From Candidatus Saccharimonadota bacterium (GTDB lineage Bacteria > Patescibacteriota > Saccharimonadia > Saccharimonadales > UBA4665), in assembly GCA_029288365.1 (NCBI GenBank), contig JARIHI010000008.1, positions 124,001 through 188,000 of the forward strand: a DNA stretch of 64,000 nucleotides, written 5' to 3'. Shown piece after piece: positions 1-9,743 of this stretch. A model generated the notes under the pieces. That model ran no database searches. It saw only the letters and a list, made by a program, of their open reading frames with translations, and was not told the DNA's origin. Made by a program: the position numbers and the translations under genes. Position 1 is the first letter of the stretch; each line of letters starts with the position of its first letter.

Positions 1-509
1 TCGAGAAAGCTATGCTTACTACTGTACATAGCTATACTGCTAGCCAGGCATTACAGGATGCACCTGCCAAGGATTTGCGCGAAGGACGAAATGCCGCTGA
101 GAATATTGTACCCACTACTACAGGAGCAGCTATTGCAGTGACGCTTACAGTACCACAGCTTGAAAGTAAGTTCGACGGTATGAGTGTGCGTGTGCCGACA
201 CCAGTAGTTTCATTAAGCGATGTCACCATCTTATTTAAACGCGATGTAACACCGGAAGAGATCAACGATACGCTAAAAAAAGCCGTGAAAGAACCCTTCT
301 ACCAAGGAATTTTAGATGTAAGCGAAGAGCCACTTGTAAGTGGTGACTATATCGGTAATAGTCATTCAGGTATTGTAGACTTGCTTCTTACAAAAGTTGT
401 CGCAGGCAATTTGGCAAAAGTTGTAGTGTGGTATGACAACGAATGGGGTTATAGTAATCGTTTAGTAGAAGTCGTGGCCGATACAGGGCGTTTTCTTCAT
501 AAAAAATAA
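1..509 (+). CDS. gap: Glyceraldehyde-3-phosphate dehydrogenase, C-terminal part (cut by window edge)
   Basis: This is the catalytic C-terminal domain of GAPDH, which oxidises glyceraldehyde-3-phosphate to 1,3-bisphosphoglycerate. The reading frame is open from base 3, so the gene begins upstream and the active-site Cys segment lies outside the window. Visible family motifs are TTVHSYT just after the catalytic Cys region, the AAENIVPTTTGAA phosphate-binding stretch, and the C-terminal WYDNEWGYSNR signature. The 168 residues present end at a normal GAPDH C-terminus (about 335 aa in full). The rpiB-like gene follows 19 bp later and starts a run of pentose-phosphate and glycolysis genes. Confidence 0.95.
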   Translation, partial: EKAMLTTVHSYTASQALQDAPAKDLREGRNAAENIVPTTTGAAIAVTLTVPQLESKFDGMSVRVPTPVVSLSDVTILFKRDVTPEEINDTLKKAVKEPFYQGILDVSEEPLVSGDYIGNSHSGIVDLLLTKVVAGNLAKVVVWYDNEWGYSNRLVEVVADTGRFLHKK

Positions 510-528
510 TATATGCTGGTGGGTGCGA

Positions 529-975
529 ATGAAAGTTTATATAGACGCAGATCATAACGGATTTGAGCTAAAGCAAGCTCTTATAAGTGATTTAAGTCGT
601 TCTGGCTATGAAGTCATTGATGTTGGTGATAGGGAGCAAAACCCTGCTGATGATTTTCCCTTAGCCGCCGGAAGAGTTGCTCACGAATTATTGGCTTCGG
701 GTGGCAAAGACGCAAAAGGCATTTTAATTTGTGGCAGCGGCCAAGGCGTGTGTATGGCTGCAAATCGCTTCAAAGGTATTCGGGCAAGCTTATGTTGGGA
801 TAATCGCGGAGCAAAGGCTGCCCGGAATGATGATGACAGTAACGTACTATGTTTACCGGCGCGTATGGTGGAAATTGAAAAAGCAAAGACCATTACCCAG
901 GTGTGGTTGACTACTCCTTTTGCCGATGCACCTCGATTTAAGCGACGAATTACCCAGCTCGACGAGCTAACATAA
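529..975 (+). CDS. rpiB: Ribose-5-phosphate isomerase B / LacA-LacB family sugar-phosphate isomerase
   Basis: This 148-residue protein has the RpiB/LacAB fold: N-terminal DADHNG, then ICGSGQGV, which carries the family's catalytic Cys. It most likely interconverts ribose-5-phosphate and ribulose-5-phosphate, feeding the rpe and transketolase genes next door. E. coli RpiB has a conserved His in a HNDANVL motif; here the stretch reads RNDDDSNVL, so that His is replaced and the exact substrate is less certain. I chose ATG at 529 because GGTGGG at 517-522 gives good Shine-Dalgarno spacing; the in-frame GTG at 523 directly abuts that sequence. Confidence 0.88.
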   Translation: MKVYIDADHNGFELKQALISDLSRSGYEVIDVGDREQNPADDFPLAAGRVAHELLASGGKDAKGILICGSGQGVCMAANRFKGIRASLCWDNRGAKAARNDDDSNVLCLPARMVEIEKAKTITQVWLTTPFADAPRFKRRITQLDELT

Positions 976-984
976 AGGTACACG

Positions 985-1614
985 ATGGTAGATATATGTC
1001 CTGCTATCTTGGCTACGTATCCTGAGGAATATAAGCGTCAAGTGGAGCGTGTAACGCCGTTTGCAACTCGTCTTCATATTGATATTGCTGATGGGGTATT
1101 TGCACCGAATAAAACCGTAGCGGCGAGTGATATTTGGTGGCCAGGCGGTATGCGGGCGGATATTCACGTAATGCATCGACGACCTATAGAGATAGTCGAT
1201 ACACTTATTGCGCTCAGCCCTCAGCTTGTGATTGTACACGCTGAAGCTGATGGAGACTTTATGACTCTAGCAAAGCAGCTGCACTATCATGGGATTGAAG
1301 CTGGCATAGCATTGCTGCCTAAAACTTCGGTGGAGCTTATAAAGCCCGCTTTAGATGTAGTAGATCATGTGCTTATTTTTTCGGGAGATCTTGGACATTA
1401 CGGAGGAGAAGTAGATATGGGCTTATTGCAGAAGGTCGTGCAGCTTAGAAAGCTTAGTAAAAGAATTGAGATCAGTTGGGATGGCGGGGTGACGGACCAA
1501 AATATAAAAGCCCTTATAGACCAAGGCGTAGAAGTAGCAGTCAGCGGCGGATTTATTCAGAAAGCATCGAATCCTGCAAAAGCTTATAACGACCTCAAGA
1601 AAGCAGCACTATAG
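985..1614 (+). CDS. rpe: Ribulose-phosphate 3-epimerase-like protein
   Basis: This 209-residue TIM-barrel protein probably interconverts ribulose-5-phosphate and xylulose-5-phosphate in the non-oxidative pentose-phosphate pathway. The metal and catalytic residues of the family are recognisable: HIDIADG (usually HVDVMDG), the His in DIHVM, and the Asp in SWDGG. The usual phosphate loop VNPGFGGQ is replaced by FSGDLGHYGG, so the protein is a divergent member. It starts 9 bp after the isomerase gene, in the same orientation, which supports a shared pathway. Confidence 0.8.
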   Translation: MVDICPAILATYPEEYKRQVERVTPFATRLHIDIADGVFAPNKTVAASDIWWPGGMRADIHVMHRRPIEIVDTLIALSPQLVIVHAEADGDFMTLAKQLHYHGIEAGIALLPKTSVELIKPALDVVDHVLIFSGDLGHYGGEVDMGLLQKVVQLRKLSKRIEISWDGGVTDQNIKALIDQGVEVAVSGGFIQKASNPAKAYNDLKKAAL

Positions 1615-1738
1615 ACTTTTGATAAACAACTACTCATGGCTAAACGCTGCCAACCATAAAATTTAAACATATTTTGTTTATCCTCTAAGCGTCCGTAAAG
1701 GAATAATTAGAATCTGCTGAAAAATTGTAAAGAATTGC

Positions 1739-1744
1739 TATAAT
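1739..1744 (+). promoter_or_regulatory. -10 element of transketolase operon (short leader)
   Basis: TATAAT lies 11 nt before the ATG of the transketolase N-subunit gene. No good -35 is seen at 17 bp. If used, transcription starts about 5 nt before the start codon, so the mRNA would be nearly leaderless and lacks a Shine-Dalgarno sequence. Confidence 0.6.
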
Positions 1745-1755
1745 CATAAGCAGAA

Positions 1756-2613
1756 ATGGCTGATTCCTATAGTATTCCTGAGCTAGAAACCAAAGCGAAT
1801 AGTATTCGTCAGGATATTATCCGTATGTTAGAGCATGCTGGAAGCGGGCACTCTGCAGGACCGCTGGGCTTAGCGGATATTTTTACAGCGCTTTATTTTA
1901 GTATATTGAAGCACGATCCTCGAAACCCTGATTGGGATCAGCGAGATATTCTAGTATTAAGCAATGGACACACAGTACCAGTGCGGTACGCAGCTATGGC
2001 TCACGCCGGTTATTTTGACCGAAAAGAGCTTATGACTTTGCGTCAGCTTGGTTCGCGATTACAAGGACACCCCGAGCGCACCAAATTACCAGGTATAGAA
2101 CATACTAGCGGTCCGCTTGGGTGTGGCTTGAGCCAGGCTTGCGGTATGGCGCTGGCAATGCGTATGAATAAACAATTTCACCGTTGGGTATATGTGGTAA
2201 TGGGCGACGGCGAGCTAGATGAAGGAAATATTTGGGAAGCTGCAATGTTGGCCGGTAAAGAAAAACTTAATAACGTGATCGGTATCATTGATAGAAACAA
2301 CATTCAGATTGATGGGCCAACCGAACACGTGATGCCGCTAGAAGACCTTCGTGGTAAATGGGAAAGTTTTGGCTGGCATGTTATTGATATTGACGGTAAT
2401 GATATTGAGGCAGTGATTGATGCTTGTGCCATGGCACGGGCAATTGTAGAAAAGCCAATTATGATAATAGCGCACACTATCCCTGGTAAGGGCGTAGATT
2501 TCATGGAATACGACTTTCATTGGCATGGTGCTCCGCCAAATCACGAACAAGCTAAAATTGCACTCAAAGAATTACGTACGCTTCAAGGCAAAATTAGGAG
2601 CGAGCATGAATAG
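1756..2613 (+). CDS. Transketolase, N-terminal (TPP-binding) subunit
   Basis: This 285-residue protein corresponds to the thiamine-diphosphate-binding half of transketolase. The TPP/Mg motif begins GDGELDEGNIWEA and continues through the Asn-containing IDRNNIQIDG. HTSGPLGCGLSQACG matches the substrate/cofactor loop. It ends where the pyrimidine-binding domain of a one-chain transketolase would begin; that half is encoded separately at 2734-3711. The enzyme transfers two-carbon ketol units between sugar phosphates. Split transketolases are known in archaea and many bacteria, so this is an arrangement and not a broken gene. No Shine-Dalgarno is visible, consistent with a near-leaderless mRNA. 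Confidence 0.93.
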   Translation: MADSYSIPELETKANSIRQDIIRMLEHAGSGHSAGPLGLADIFTALYFSILKHDPRNPDWDQRDILVLSNGHTVPVRYAAMAHAGYFDRKELMTLRQLGSRLQGHPERTKLPGIEHTSGPLGCGLSQACGMALAMRMNKQFHRWVYVVMGDGELDEGNIWEAAMLAGKEKLNNVIGIIDRNNIQIDGPTEHVMPLEDLRGKWESFGWHVIDIDGNDIEAVIDACAMARAIVEKPIMIIAHTIPGKGVDFMEYDFHWHGAPPNHEQAKIALKELRTLQGKIRSEHE

Positions 2614-2629
2614 TTGCTCATACTTTGAA

Positions 2630-2695
2630 AAAAGAGAGCGTTTCACACTGTGCGCTCAAAGAACGTTCGGGTTGCACTTCGCTGGACTCTCTTTT
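2630..2695 (+). other. Intercistronic inverted repeat between the transketolase subunit genes
   Basis: AAAAGAGAG at 2630-2638 is the exact reverse complement of CTCTCTTTT at 2687-2695. The enclosed 48 nt contain small palindromes (CACACTGTG, GAACGTTC). The 120-nt gap is large for this compact operon, so a folded RNA that affects relative subunit expression or mRNA stability is plausible. No classical U-tract follows the stem. Confidence 0.35.
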
Positions 2696-2733
2696 ATTCA
2701 AAATATTCGCCCAACCCATAAAGGTGGTGGAAT

Positions 2734-3711
2734 ATGAGTGACACGCACTTGAACGACTATCTGAAGAAAGATGTGGCGAGTGAACCGATTCGCAAAGGTT
2801 TTGGGCGCGGCTTATTAGAGGCCGGCAAGAAAAACGAACATGTGGTAGCGGCTTGTGCTGATTTGACTGACTCTACCCAAATGAGTTTATTCAAAGATGC
2901 ATTTCCGGAACGGTTTGTTGAAATCGGTGTGGCCGAGCAAAATCTAGTCACGGTTGGGTCCGGCTTGGCCGCAATGGGTAAAATTCCGTTTGTCAGCAGT
3001 TACGCGGCGTTTAGCCCGGGGCGAAACTGGGAGCAAATCCGTACCACGATTTGTTTAAACGACCAACCGGTCAAAATTGTGGGTAGTCACGCCGGTGTGA
3101 GCGTAGGACCAGATGGGGCCACACATCAAATGCTAGAAGACATTGCTCTGATGCGCGTACTTCCTAATATGGTAGTAATCGCACCTGGTGATAGCGTAGA
3201 AGCCGAGAAAGCCACTCTACTATTGGCAGCTGACAAAAGGCCAGCGTATCTCCGTTTAGCCCGTGAAGCGACGCCGATAATTACTACTACTAGGACACCT
3301 TTTCAAATTGGCAAGGCTTATGTATACGCTCGAGGAGCCGATGTCACTATTGTTGCCACCGGCACTATGACCTACCAAGCGCTCTTGGCTGCTGACAAGT
3401 TATTCAAAGATGGCATTGACGCTGAAGTAATTCATTGCCCAACCATTAAGCCTTTAGATGCAAAAACTATTTTGGAAAGCGTAAAAAAAACGCGCGCTGT
3501 CGTAACAGTCGAGGAAGCCCAAATTAATGGTGGTCTTGGTGGAGCGATTGCTGAATTGCTGGCTGAAGAAATGCCGGCACCGCTTAGACGGATCGGTATA
3601 AAAGACCGCTTTGGTGAATCTGGCAAGCCCGAAGAATTATTAAAGCATTTTGGTTTAACATACCACCACATAATGCTTGCAGCTCATGAAGTTGCAGATA
3701 AAAAGAAGTAA
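2734..3711 (+). CDS. Transketolase, C-terminal (pyrimidine-binding) subunit
   Basis: This 325-residue protein is the partner half of the split transketolase. It carries the pyrimidine-binding domain, with GVAEQNLVTVGSGLA containing the Glu expected to activate TPP, followed by the C-terminal transketolase domain (VTVEEAQINGGLGGA). It should form an alpha2beta2-type enzyme with the product of the preceding gene. The start ATG is preceded by GGTGGTGG with suitable spacing. The aldolase gene follows 9 bp later, linking it with triose and hexose phosphate metabolism. Confidence 0.93.
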   Translation: MSDTHLNDYLKKDVASEPIRKGFGRGLLEAGKKNEHVVAACADLTDSTQMSLFKDAFPERFVEIGVAEQNLVTVGSGLAAMGKIPFVSSYAAFSPGRNWEQIRTTICLNDQPVKIVGSHAGVSVGPDGATHQMLEDIALMRVLPNMVVIAPGDSVEAEKATLLLAADKRPAYLRLAREATPIITTTRTPFQIGKAYVYARGADVTIVATGTMTYQALLAADKLFKDGIDAEVIHCPTIKPLDAKTILESVKKTRAVVTVEEAQINGGLGGAIAELLAEEMPAPLRRIGIKDRFGESGKPEELLKHFGLTYHHIMLAAHEVADKKK

Positions 3712-3720
3712 AGGAAAAAT

Positions 3721-4629
3721 ATGCCACTGACACTCCAACAAATGCGAAAAAACTGTGAAGAAGCCCGAGCTTTAATGGCTCGTGCACGTGCTGAGAAATT
3801 TGCTCTTGGAGCATTTAATTTAGACAATCAGGAAACACTGAAAGCTGTAGTCCATGCTGCCGCAAATAAAAAAGCTCCGGTGCTAGTAGAAGTTAGTAAG
3901 GGCGAAGTTGATGCTCTGGGTGCTCATAACGTACGAGACATGGTTGATAATTATAGAGCTGAGTTCGGGGTACAAATATTTATAAACCTTGACCATAGCC
4001 CAAGCGTTGCTGATGCCAAAGCGGGTATTGAAGCTGGGTTTGAGTTTATCCATATCGATGTCAGCCAAGCAAACCACGATGCCACAGACGAAGAAATTGT
4101 TGCCGCAACCAAACAAGTGGTGGAATATGCAAAATTGACAGGTGCGCTTGTAGAGAGTGAGCCGCACTATTTCGGGGGCAGCTCAAACGTTCATGATGAA
4201 GCCTTTGATTATGAAACTATCAAAAAAACTTTTAGCACGCCGGAAGGTACAAAGGCTTTTGTTGAAGCAACTGGTATTGATACTTATGCCGCTGCTGTTG
4301 GAAATTTGCACGGAAAATACCCTGTACCAAAGAAATTAGACCTTGAGCTACTACAGCAGGTGCGTAACGTCATAGACTGTAATATTAGTTTACATGGCGG
4401 CAGTGGTACACCTGGACATTATTTTGTTGACGCTGTAAAAATTGGTGTAACCAAAATTAATATTAATTCTGACATGCGGTATGCCTATCGCAAAACCTTA
4501 GAGAAAGTGTTGGCTGAAAATCCAGACGAGTTTGCAGTGGTTAAGCTTATGGATACAGTGATTGATGCGGTGCAAGAAGTTGTAGAGAGCAAAATCGACA
4601 TGTTCAACTCGGCTGGTAAAGTAGTTTAA
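3721..4629 (+). CDS. fba: Class II fructose-bisphosphate aldolase
   Basis: This 302-residue protein is a zinc-dependent aldolase that cleaves fructose-1,6-bisphosphate, or condenses the two trioses. Family signatures include NLDHSPS with its zinc/catalytic region, GNLHGKYP and SLHGGSGTP with metal-ligand His residues, and the ININSDMRYAYR phosphate-binding segment near the C-terminus. An AGGAAA Shine-Dalgarno lies just before the ATG. It shares an operon with the transketolase subunits, which produce the fructose-6-phosphate and glyceraldehyde-3-phosphate that meet at this point of metabolism. A tagatose-bisphosphate specificity cannot be excluded from sequence alone. Confidence 0.92.
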   Translation: MPLTLQQMRKNCEEARALMARARAEKFALGAFNLDNQETLKAVVHAAANKKAPVLVEVSKGEVDALGAHNVRDMVDNYRAEFGVQIFINLDHSPSVADAKAGIEAGFEFIHIDVSQANHDATDEEIVAATKQVVEYAKLTGALVESEPHYFGGSSNVHDEAFDYETIKKTFSTPEGTKAFVEATGIDTYAAAVGNLHGKYPVPKKLDLELLQQVRNVIDCNISLHGGSGTPGHYFVDAVKIGVTKININSDMRYAYRKTLEKVLAENPDEFAVVKLMDTVIDAVQEVVESKIDMFNSAGKVV

Positions 4630-4707
4630 GACGATTTTAATAAAAATATTTGCATGAGAATAGCAACAAGGTACAATAAGCATAAGTAATAAAGATGGTG
4701 GGGTGAC

Positions 4708-5706
4708 ATGTCACAGTTTGATGTCTTGAGCGTAGGAGATATTGTAACCGACGCGTTTATAAAATTATTGGACGACGAAGCGGTTAGTTATGAGAATGAA
4801 GAAGGTAAGTGGCTAGCTATGCATTTTGGGCAGAAAATTCCCTTTGACCATGTCGAAATCCTGGAAGCTGTAGGCAATTCACCGAATGCTGCTGTCAGCT
4901 TTGCTAAGCTAGGACTTAAGAGTGGACTTGTAGCGAATGTAGGCGGTGATATGCACGGTCGTGACATGATCACCTCGCTTCATAAAAAAGGCGTAGATTC
5001 ACGTTTTGTGCGGATTAACCCTGACAAAAAGAGCAATTATCATTATGTGTTGTGGTACAAAGAAGAGCGTACGATACTCATAAAACATGAGGACTATGAG
5101 TACCACTGGCCACAGTTGAAAGATAAGGAAGTGCCCAAGTGGATTTATTTTAGCTCTATCAGTAAAAACGCCATGGATTTTCATGATGATCTAACTGAGT
5201 GGCTCGAGGCACATCCTGATGTGAAGCTAGCATTTCAGCCCGGCACTTTCCAGATTGACGTAGGAGTAGAACGCTTACAGCGATTATATAGACGTACTGA
5301 AGTGCTGGTATTAAACCGTGAGGAAGCTGTCGAAGTATGCAACGGCGACTACCACAATCTTCATGATTTGTTTGATAAGTTGCACGCATTAGGTCCGAAA
5401 GTAGTTTGTATAACTGATGGGCCAGATGGTGCCTATGCAAGCGATGGTCAACATCGCTTTAAGATGCCGCCATACCCCGATCCTGCGCCACCCAAAGAAC
5501 GTACCGGTGCCGGTGATGCTTTTACATCCTGCTTTGTGGCCGCTTTGATAAAAGGAAATACTATTGAAGGCGCATTGCAGTGGGCGCCAATTAATTCTAT
5601 GAACGTTGTGCAAAATGTAGGCGCCCAAGAGGGGTTGTTAACTGAAGAGCAGATTGAACAATACCTAAAGCAGGCTCCTGAGTGGTACAAGGCTGAAAGC
5701 TTGTAA
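4708..5706 (+). CDS. PfkB/ribokinase-family carbohydrate kinase
   Basis: This 332-residue protein belongs to the PfkB family of ATP-dependent sugar or nucleoside kinases. The first signature region is around VGGDMHGRD and the second is RTGAGDAFTS, which carries the catalytic Asp and anion hole. SVGDIVTDAF at the N-terminus is the usual first strand. Context next to the aldolase suggests phosphorylation of a sugar or sugar phosphate, but substrate cannot be read from the sequence. A GGTGGGG Shine-Dalgarno precedes the ATG, and TACAAT about 35 nt upstream may be the -10 of a separate promoter. Confidence 0.9.
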   Translation: MSQFDVLSVGDIVTDAFIKLLDDEAVSYENEEGKWLAMHFGQKIPFDHVEILEAVGNSPNAAVSFAKLGLKSGLVANVGGDMHGRDMITSLHKKGVDSRFVRINPDKKSNYHYVLWYKEERTILIKHEDYEYHWPQLKDKEVPKWIYFSSISKNAMDFHDDLTEWLEAHPDVKLAFQPGTFQIDVGVERLQRLYRRTEVLVLNREEAVEVCNGDYHNLHDLFDKLHALGPKVVCITDGPDGAYASDGQHRFKMPPYPDPAPPKERTGAGDAFTSCFVAALIKGNTIEGALQWAPINSMNVVQNVGAQEGLLTEEQIEQYLKQAPEWYKAESL

Positions 5707-5774
5707 GGCCCAGTGATAATAAATACCACATTCGGGTTCTAAACTGAAGCTGCTTGTGGTAATCTGAGTATACG

Positions 5775-6998
5775 ATGACGAGGGTACTATCTGACCTTTT
5801 AGGGGCTGAACAGCCGCGATTTGGGATGACCATATTGCAACTGGAGCGGGCAACTGGCCGACCAAGTACAGACGTACGGTTAACAGTTGAAATTTTGCAA
5901 CGTGTACAGCAAAAACTACACGCATTACACCTTGATCAGCGCGACACTACTGGCAAGGAGCTTTATTATACTCTTATAGAGCGGTTCCATAACGATGAGG
6001 CTTTAGTTAAAGAAGTGCTGCGGCTTACAGAAGCAGCATCGGCTCAAGCCGTACTCGCAGGCATAATAAAATTTCTTGAAGCCAACCTTGATAGCCAACC
6101 AGTTTTTGCTTTAAAAAACAGTGTAGCAAAACGATTCCTAAAAGCAGTTCCCCCAAAGCGAGCGATGAAACAATTAGGGTATCGGTCTTTGGACTCTATG
6201 TTGAAACACGAAATAACAGCCCATGTTTATCTAATTGCATTTTTTTATGAGTCACTTTCTTGGCGAAAAAAATTTCTAGAACAGTATACGAAGTTGCAAC
6301 CAAGTGATTTTGAATTACGCAAACCGGAAATATCTTTGCCTAAAGCGGCAAAGTGGAATGCTATAATAACGCAATTCACAAAAAAACAGTTTCCAATTAC
6401 GGTTTTTAAAGAACTGGGCGCAGTGGTGGTCTTGCCATCCAATAAAAATAGCAATGTGATTGCAACCACTATACTCATAATTGAAGGCCTTAACGAGATT
6501 CAAAGTGCAAACTCATTTTTGAAGCTCCAGCAAATGAAACCGGATTTTGGTACATATGTAAAAACTATTGCTGACAATGAGCCTGTTACCCAAGCAGAAC
6601 TGGTAGGCAGAGTAGTGCCGTGGCGGGCAGTCCACCAATATTATGCACGATTTAAAGAGTCGTATAATCCCCTCATCTTTGAGCCGCATATCCAGGCAAC
6701 CGACTTAACATGGCTGCATCCTGAGTCCTTGCTGGCCAAGATTCACCCAGTACTTGATTTCTGGCGCGATACCTCCTATACGGCTCATACACATAATTCC
6801 GAACAAGTTTCGCTTAATGTTTTCGATGTAGCACAAAACTATATGAGACAAGCGCCATACGAACACCGTACTACGCAAGCGCTTCGTCGGACGCTATGGC
6901 AAGAACTTATGATACGTTATCTTGACCATGCCAACGTAGAGCAGGCAATCGCGGGTGATTTGCAAGCCGAACCAGTATTTGTGGATAGCGATAACTAA
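5775..6998 (+). CDS. Conserved-looking protein of unknown function, 407 aa
   Basis: I do not recognise this protein. It is 407 residues, mostly soluble and predicted largely alpha-helical, with no clear signal peptide, Walker motif or metal motif. The N-terminal 60 residues (LQLERATGRPSTDVRLTVEIL) read like a small helical or winged-helix module. One hydrophobic strand pair around residues 215-235 (AVVVLPS, ATTILIIEG) suggests an alpha/beta core. Codon use matches the neighbours, so it appears native. TATAC lies directly before the ATG. It converges with the LOG gene with no intergenic space. Confidence 0.8.
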   Translation: MTRVLSDLLGAEQPRFGMTILQLERATGRPSTDVRLTVEILQRVQQKLHALHLDQRDTTGKELYYTLIERFHNDEALVKEVLRLTEAASAQAVLAGIIKFLEANLDSQPVFALKNSVAKRFLKAVPPKRAMKQLGYRSLDSMLKHEITAHVYLIAFFYESLSWRKKFLEQYTKLQPSDFELRKPEISLPKAAKWNAIITQFTKKQFPITVFKELGAVVVLPSNKNSNVIATTILIIEGLNEIQSANSFLKLQQMKPDFGTYVKTIADNEPVTQAELVGRVVPWRAVHQYYARFKESYNPLIFEPHIQATDLTWLHPESLLAKIHPVLDFWRDTSYTAHTHNSEQVSLNVFDVAQNYMRQAPYEHRTTQALRRTLWQELMIRYLDHANVEQAIAGDLQAEPVFVDSDN

Positions 6999-7721
6999 CT
7001 ACAGTGAAAATATAGCGGTTGTCTCTTGTCGTTCGTGATCGTTAAGAAGTCGCTTAATAACGGTCAAATCTTCAGTTATAGTGTAGAGCCCTTCATCGCC
7101 TGGAGAAATGGTATGAAAACCACTCAAAAGTTCTTCCTTGATAAACCTATCTAACGCTCCCCAAAATTGATCCCCTACCAAAATAATAGGTGCTGGCGGT
7201 ATCTTTTTGGTTTGGGCGAGGGTCAGTATTTCAAAAAACTCGTCCAGTGTACCGAACCCTCCAGGGAAAAACAAATATGCTTCTGCAGCAAACGCGAGCA
7301 TTACTTTACGAGAAAAGAAATAGCGGAAAGTTTGAGAGTCAGTTGTAAAGGGGTTGAGTGTTTGTTCTTGGGGAAGCTGGATGTTAAATCCTACCGATTC
7401 ACCACCTGCTTCATATGCACCACGATTGCCAGCTTCCATTATGCCACCGCCACCACCGGTAATAACTGTGTAGCCTTCTTCAGCAAGCATCCGACTGATT
7501 TCGAGGGCTCTTTTGTAATACGGGTGATCTTCTTTTAATCGGGCTGAGCCAAAAAATGTAACAGTATCACTATGCCGGTGTATCGCTTGGAACCCGTTAG
7601 CAAAATCTTGTTCGATATGGGAAATTCTTTCGCTTGTTTCTTGCTGGAGTTCTCTGAGCATTTCATCTCGTCGTACTACAGGATGAACGTATGGTGGTTT
7701 GGTGTTTGTGTCTTCAGGCAT
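6999..7721 (-). CDS. LOG-family protein (TIGR00730-like nucleotide phosphoribohydrolase or lysine-decarboxylase-like fold)
   Basis: This 240-residue Rossmann-type protein has the LOG family signature [12 protein letters not shown] plus the nucleotide-binding glycine run [13 protein letters not shown]. Family members cleave the N-glycosidic bond of nucleoside 5'-monophosphates, including cytokinin precursors, or act as nucleotide-5'-monophosphate nucleosidases; the bacterial substrate is often AMP. I prefer the start at 7721 over the in-frame ATG at 7727 because a minus-strand TATACT (7733-7728) directly abuts 7727 and sits 6 nt before 7721, the leaderless spacing seen elsewhere in this window. 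It diverges from uvrB. Confidence 0.85.
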   Translation of the reverse strand: MPEDTNTKPPYVHPVVRRDEMLRELQQETSERISHIEQDFANGFQAIHRHSDTVTFFGSARLKEDHPYYKRALEISRMLAEEGYTVITGGGGGIMEAGNRGAYEAGGESVGFNIQLPQEQTLNPFTTDSQTFRYFFSRKVMLAFAAEAYLFFPGGFGTLDEFFEILTLAQTKKIPPAPIILVGDQFWGALDRFIKEELLSGFHTISPGDEGLYTITEDLTVIKRLLNDHERQETTAIFSL

Positions 7722-7775
7722 AAGCATAGTATATCAGCTAAAGCATATATAACGGTGAATTGCTATAATACTATG

Positions 7776-9740
7776 ATGAGCAAGTTTAATCTCACTGCTG
7801 ACTTTGGGCCGATGGGTGACCAGCCGACTGCTATTGAACAGTTGACGAAGGGTATTCGGCAAGATTTACGCGATCAAACCCTTCTCGGTGTTACAGGGTC
7901 TGGTAAGACGTTCACCATGGCCAATGTTATTCAGAACATTCAAAAGCCCACGCTTGTACTTAGCCATAATAAAACTCTAGCTGCTCAGTTATACAATGAG
8001 TTTAAGAGTTTTTTTCCGAACAATGCTGTCCACTACTTTGTCAGTTATTTTGACTATTACCAGCCCGAAGCATACATTGCTCGTTCAGACACCTATATCG
8101 AAAAAGACAGCCAAATCAACGAAGAAATTGATCGTTTGCGCCACGCTGCAACGGATGCGCTCTTAAGCCGCAAGGACGTTATCATTGTGGCAAGCGTGAG
8201 CTGTATTTATGGTATTGGTTCAGTAGAAGATTACGAAGGTCTGTCTATTGAAGTGAAGCGAGGTGAGCGTCGGATACGTGATAAGTTTTTGCGGCAACTG
8301 ACCGACATCCAGTACCAGCGGAACGATGTAGATTTTCATCGCAGTACGTTTCGAGTGCGAGGTGATGTGGTGGACGTTTTCCCTGCTGGTGAAGAGCTAG
8401 CTTATCGGATAGAATTTTTTGGGGATGAAATAGACCGCATCACAAAAGTCGAGCCCCTAACTGGTGAAATTTTAGCGAATCTGGACGAGTATAAAATTTT
8501 TCCAGGCAGCCACTATGTTACACCGCAGCAAAAACTCAAAGTGGCTTTGGGCAAAATCGAACAAGAGCTGGAACAGCGTCTCCATCAGTTCAAAAGCGAA
8601 GGTAAATTACTTGAGGCGCAACGACTTGAACAACGTACACGGTTTGATATTGAGATGCTTGAGGAAACAGGCTTTGTTAAGGGTATTGAAAACTACAGCC
8701 GCTATTTGACCAACCGCGAACCGGGCGAACAACCAGCCACCTTGCTCGACTATTTTCCTGATGATTTTTTGATGCTTATCGATGAGTCGCACATGACTAT
8801 TCCGCAGGTGAGAGGTATGTACAACGGGGATCGTGCCCGCAAGGAAAACCTTGTAGAATACGGTTTTCGGTTGCCAAGCGCGCTAGATAACCGTCCACTG
8901 ACATTTACTGAGTTTGAAAAACATCTTAATCAAACAATATATGTCAGTGCCACACCGGCAGAGTACGAATTAAGCCGTAGCCCTGAACCGGCACAACAAG
9001 TTATCCGCCCGACAGGGTTATTGGATCCGCCTATAGAAGTTCGTCCTATCGAAGGGCAGATTGATGATTTGATTGCAGAAATTCGAGCGACAGTCAGCAA
9101 GCGACAAAGAGTCTTAGTTACTACGCTCACGAAACGAATGGCCGAAGATCTGACAGAGTATCTCCAGGAAGTTAATATAAAAGTGGCGTATTTGCACAGC
9201 GATGTCGATACCCTTGATCGGACTGACATTTTAAGGGATTTGCGGCTCGGGACATATGACGTATTGGTTGGCATTAATTTGCTCCGCGAAGGGCTGGACT
9301 TGCCAGAAGTAAGCCTAGTGGCAATTTTGGACGCCGATAAAGAGGGGTTCTTAAGAAGCCAGCAGGCTTTAATCCAAACTGTGGGACGAGCTGCCCGGCA
9401 CGTTGAGGGCCATGTTATTATGTACGCTGACACAGTTACTAGAAGTATGCAAGCAACTATTGACGAAACGACTCGCCGTCGCAAAATCCAGGAAACCTAT
9501 AATACCACACACAATATTACCCCCACCGGCATCAGTAAAACTATTGAAAAAGGCTTACGTCCCGACTTGCCCGAAGAAGCTAAAAAAGCCAAACTTGATC
9601 TTAAGAAAATTCCAAAAGACGAGTACAATCATCTTATAAAAGATCTGTCAGCCCAAATGGATTTAGCAGCTGCAAACTTAGAATTCGAAAAAGCAGCTGA
9701 ACTCCGTGACATCATTAGTGATATCAAATCAAAACTATAA
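7776..9740 (+). CDS. uvrB: Excinuclease ABC subunit B
   Basis: UvrB is the damage-verifying helicase-like subunit of nucleotide excision repair; it is loaded by UvrA and recruits UvrC. All expected parts are present in about 654 residues: Walker [11 protein letters not shown], the beta-hairpin region [15 protein letters not shown], the DESH Walker [10 protein letters not shown] motif VI, and the C-terminal UVR/UvrC-binding motif ([11 protein letters not shown]). The frame stays open far upstream, but homology begins at [23 protein letters not shown] at 7764-7769 is 6 nt from ATG 7776 (another ATG is at 7773), so translation is probably leaderless. uvrA and uvrC are not in this window. Confidence 0.97.
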   Translation: MSKFNLTADFGPMGDQPTAIEQLTKGIRQDLRDQTLLGVTGSGKTFTMANVIQNIQKPTLVLSHNKTLAAQLYNEFKSFFPNNAVHYFVSYFDYYQPEAYIARSDTYIEKDSQINEEIDRLRHAATDALLSRKDVIIVASVSCIYGIGSVEDYEGLSIEVKRGERRIRDKFLRQLTDIQYQRNDVDFHRSTFRVRGDVVDVFPAGEELAYRIEFFGDEIDRITKVEPLTGEILANLDEYKIFPGSHYVTPQQKLKVALGKIEQELEQRLHQFKSEGKLLEAQRLEQRTRFDIEMLEETGFVKGIENYSRYLTNREPGEQPATLLDYFPDDFLMLIDESHMTIPQVRGMYNGDRARKENLVEYGFRLPSALDNRPLTFTEFEKHLNQTIYVSATPAEYELSRSPEPAQQVIRPTGLLDPPIEVRPIEGQIDDLIAEIRATVSKRQRVLVTTLTKRMAEDLTEYLQEVNIKVAYLHSDVDTLDRTDILRDLRLGTYDVLVGINLLREGLDLPEVSLVAILDADKEGFLRSQQALIQTVGRAARHVEGHVIMYADTVTRSMQATIDETTRRRKIQETYNTTHNITPTGISKTIEKGLRPDLPEEAKKAKLDLKKIPKDEYNHLIKDLSAQMDLAAANLEFEKAAELRDIISDIKSKL

Positions 9741-9743
9741 AAC

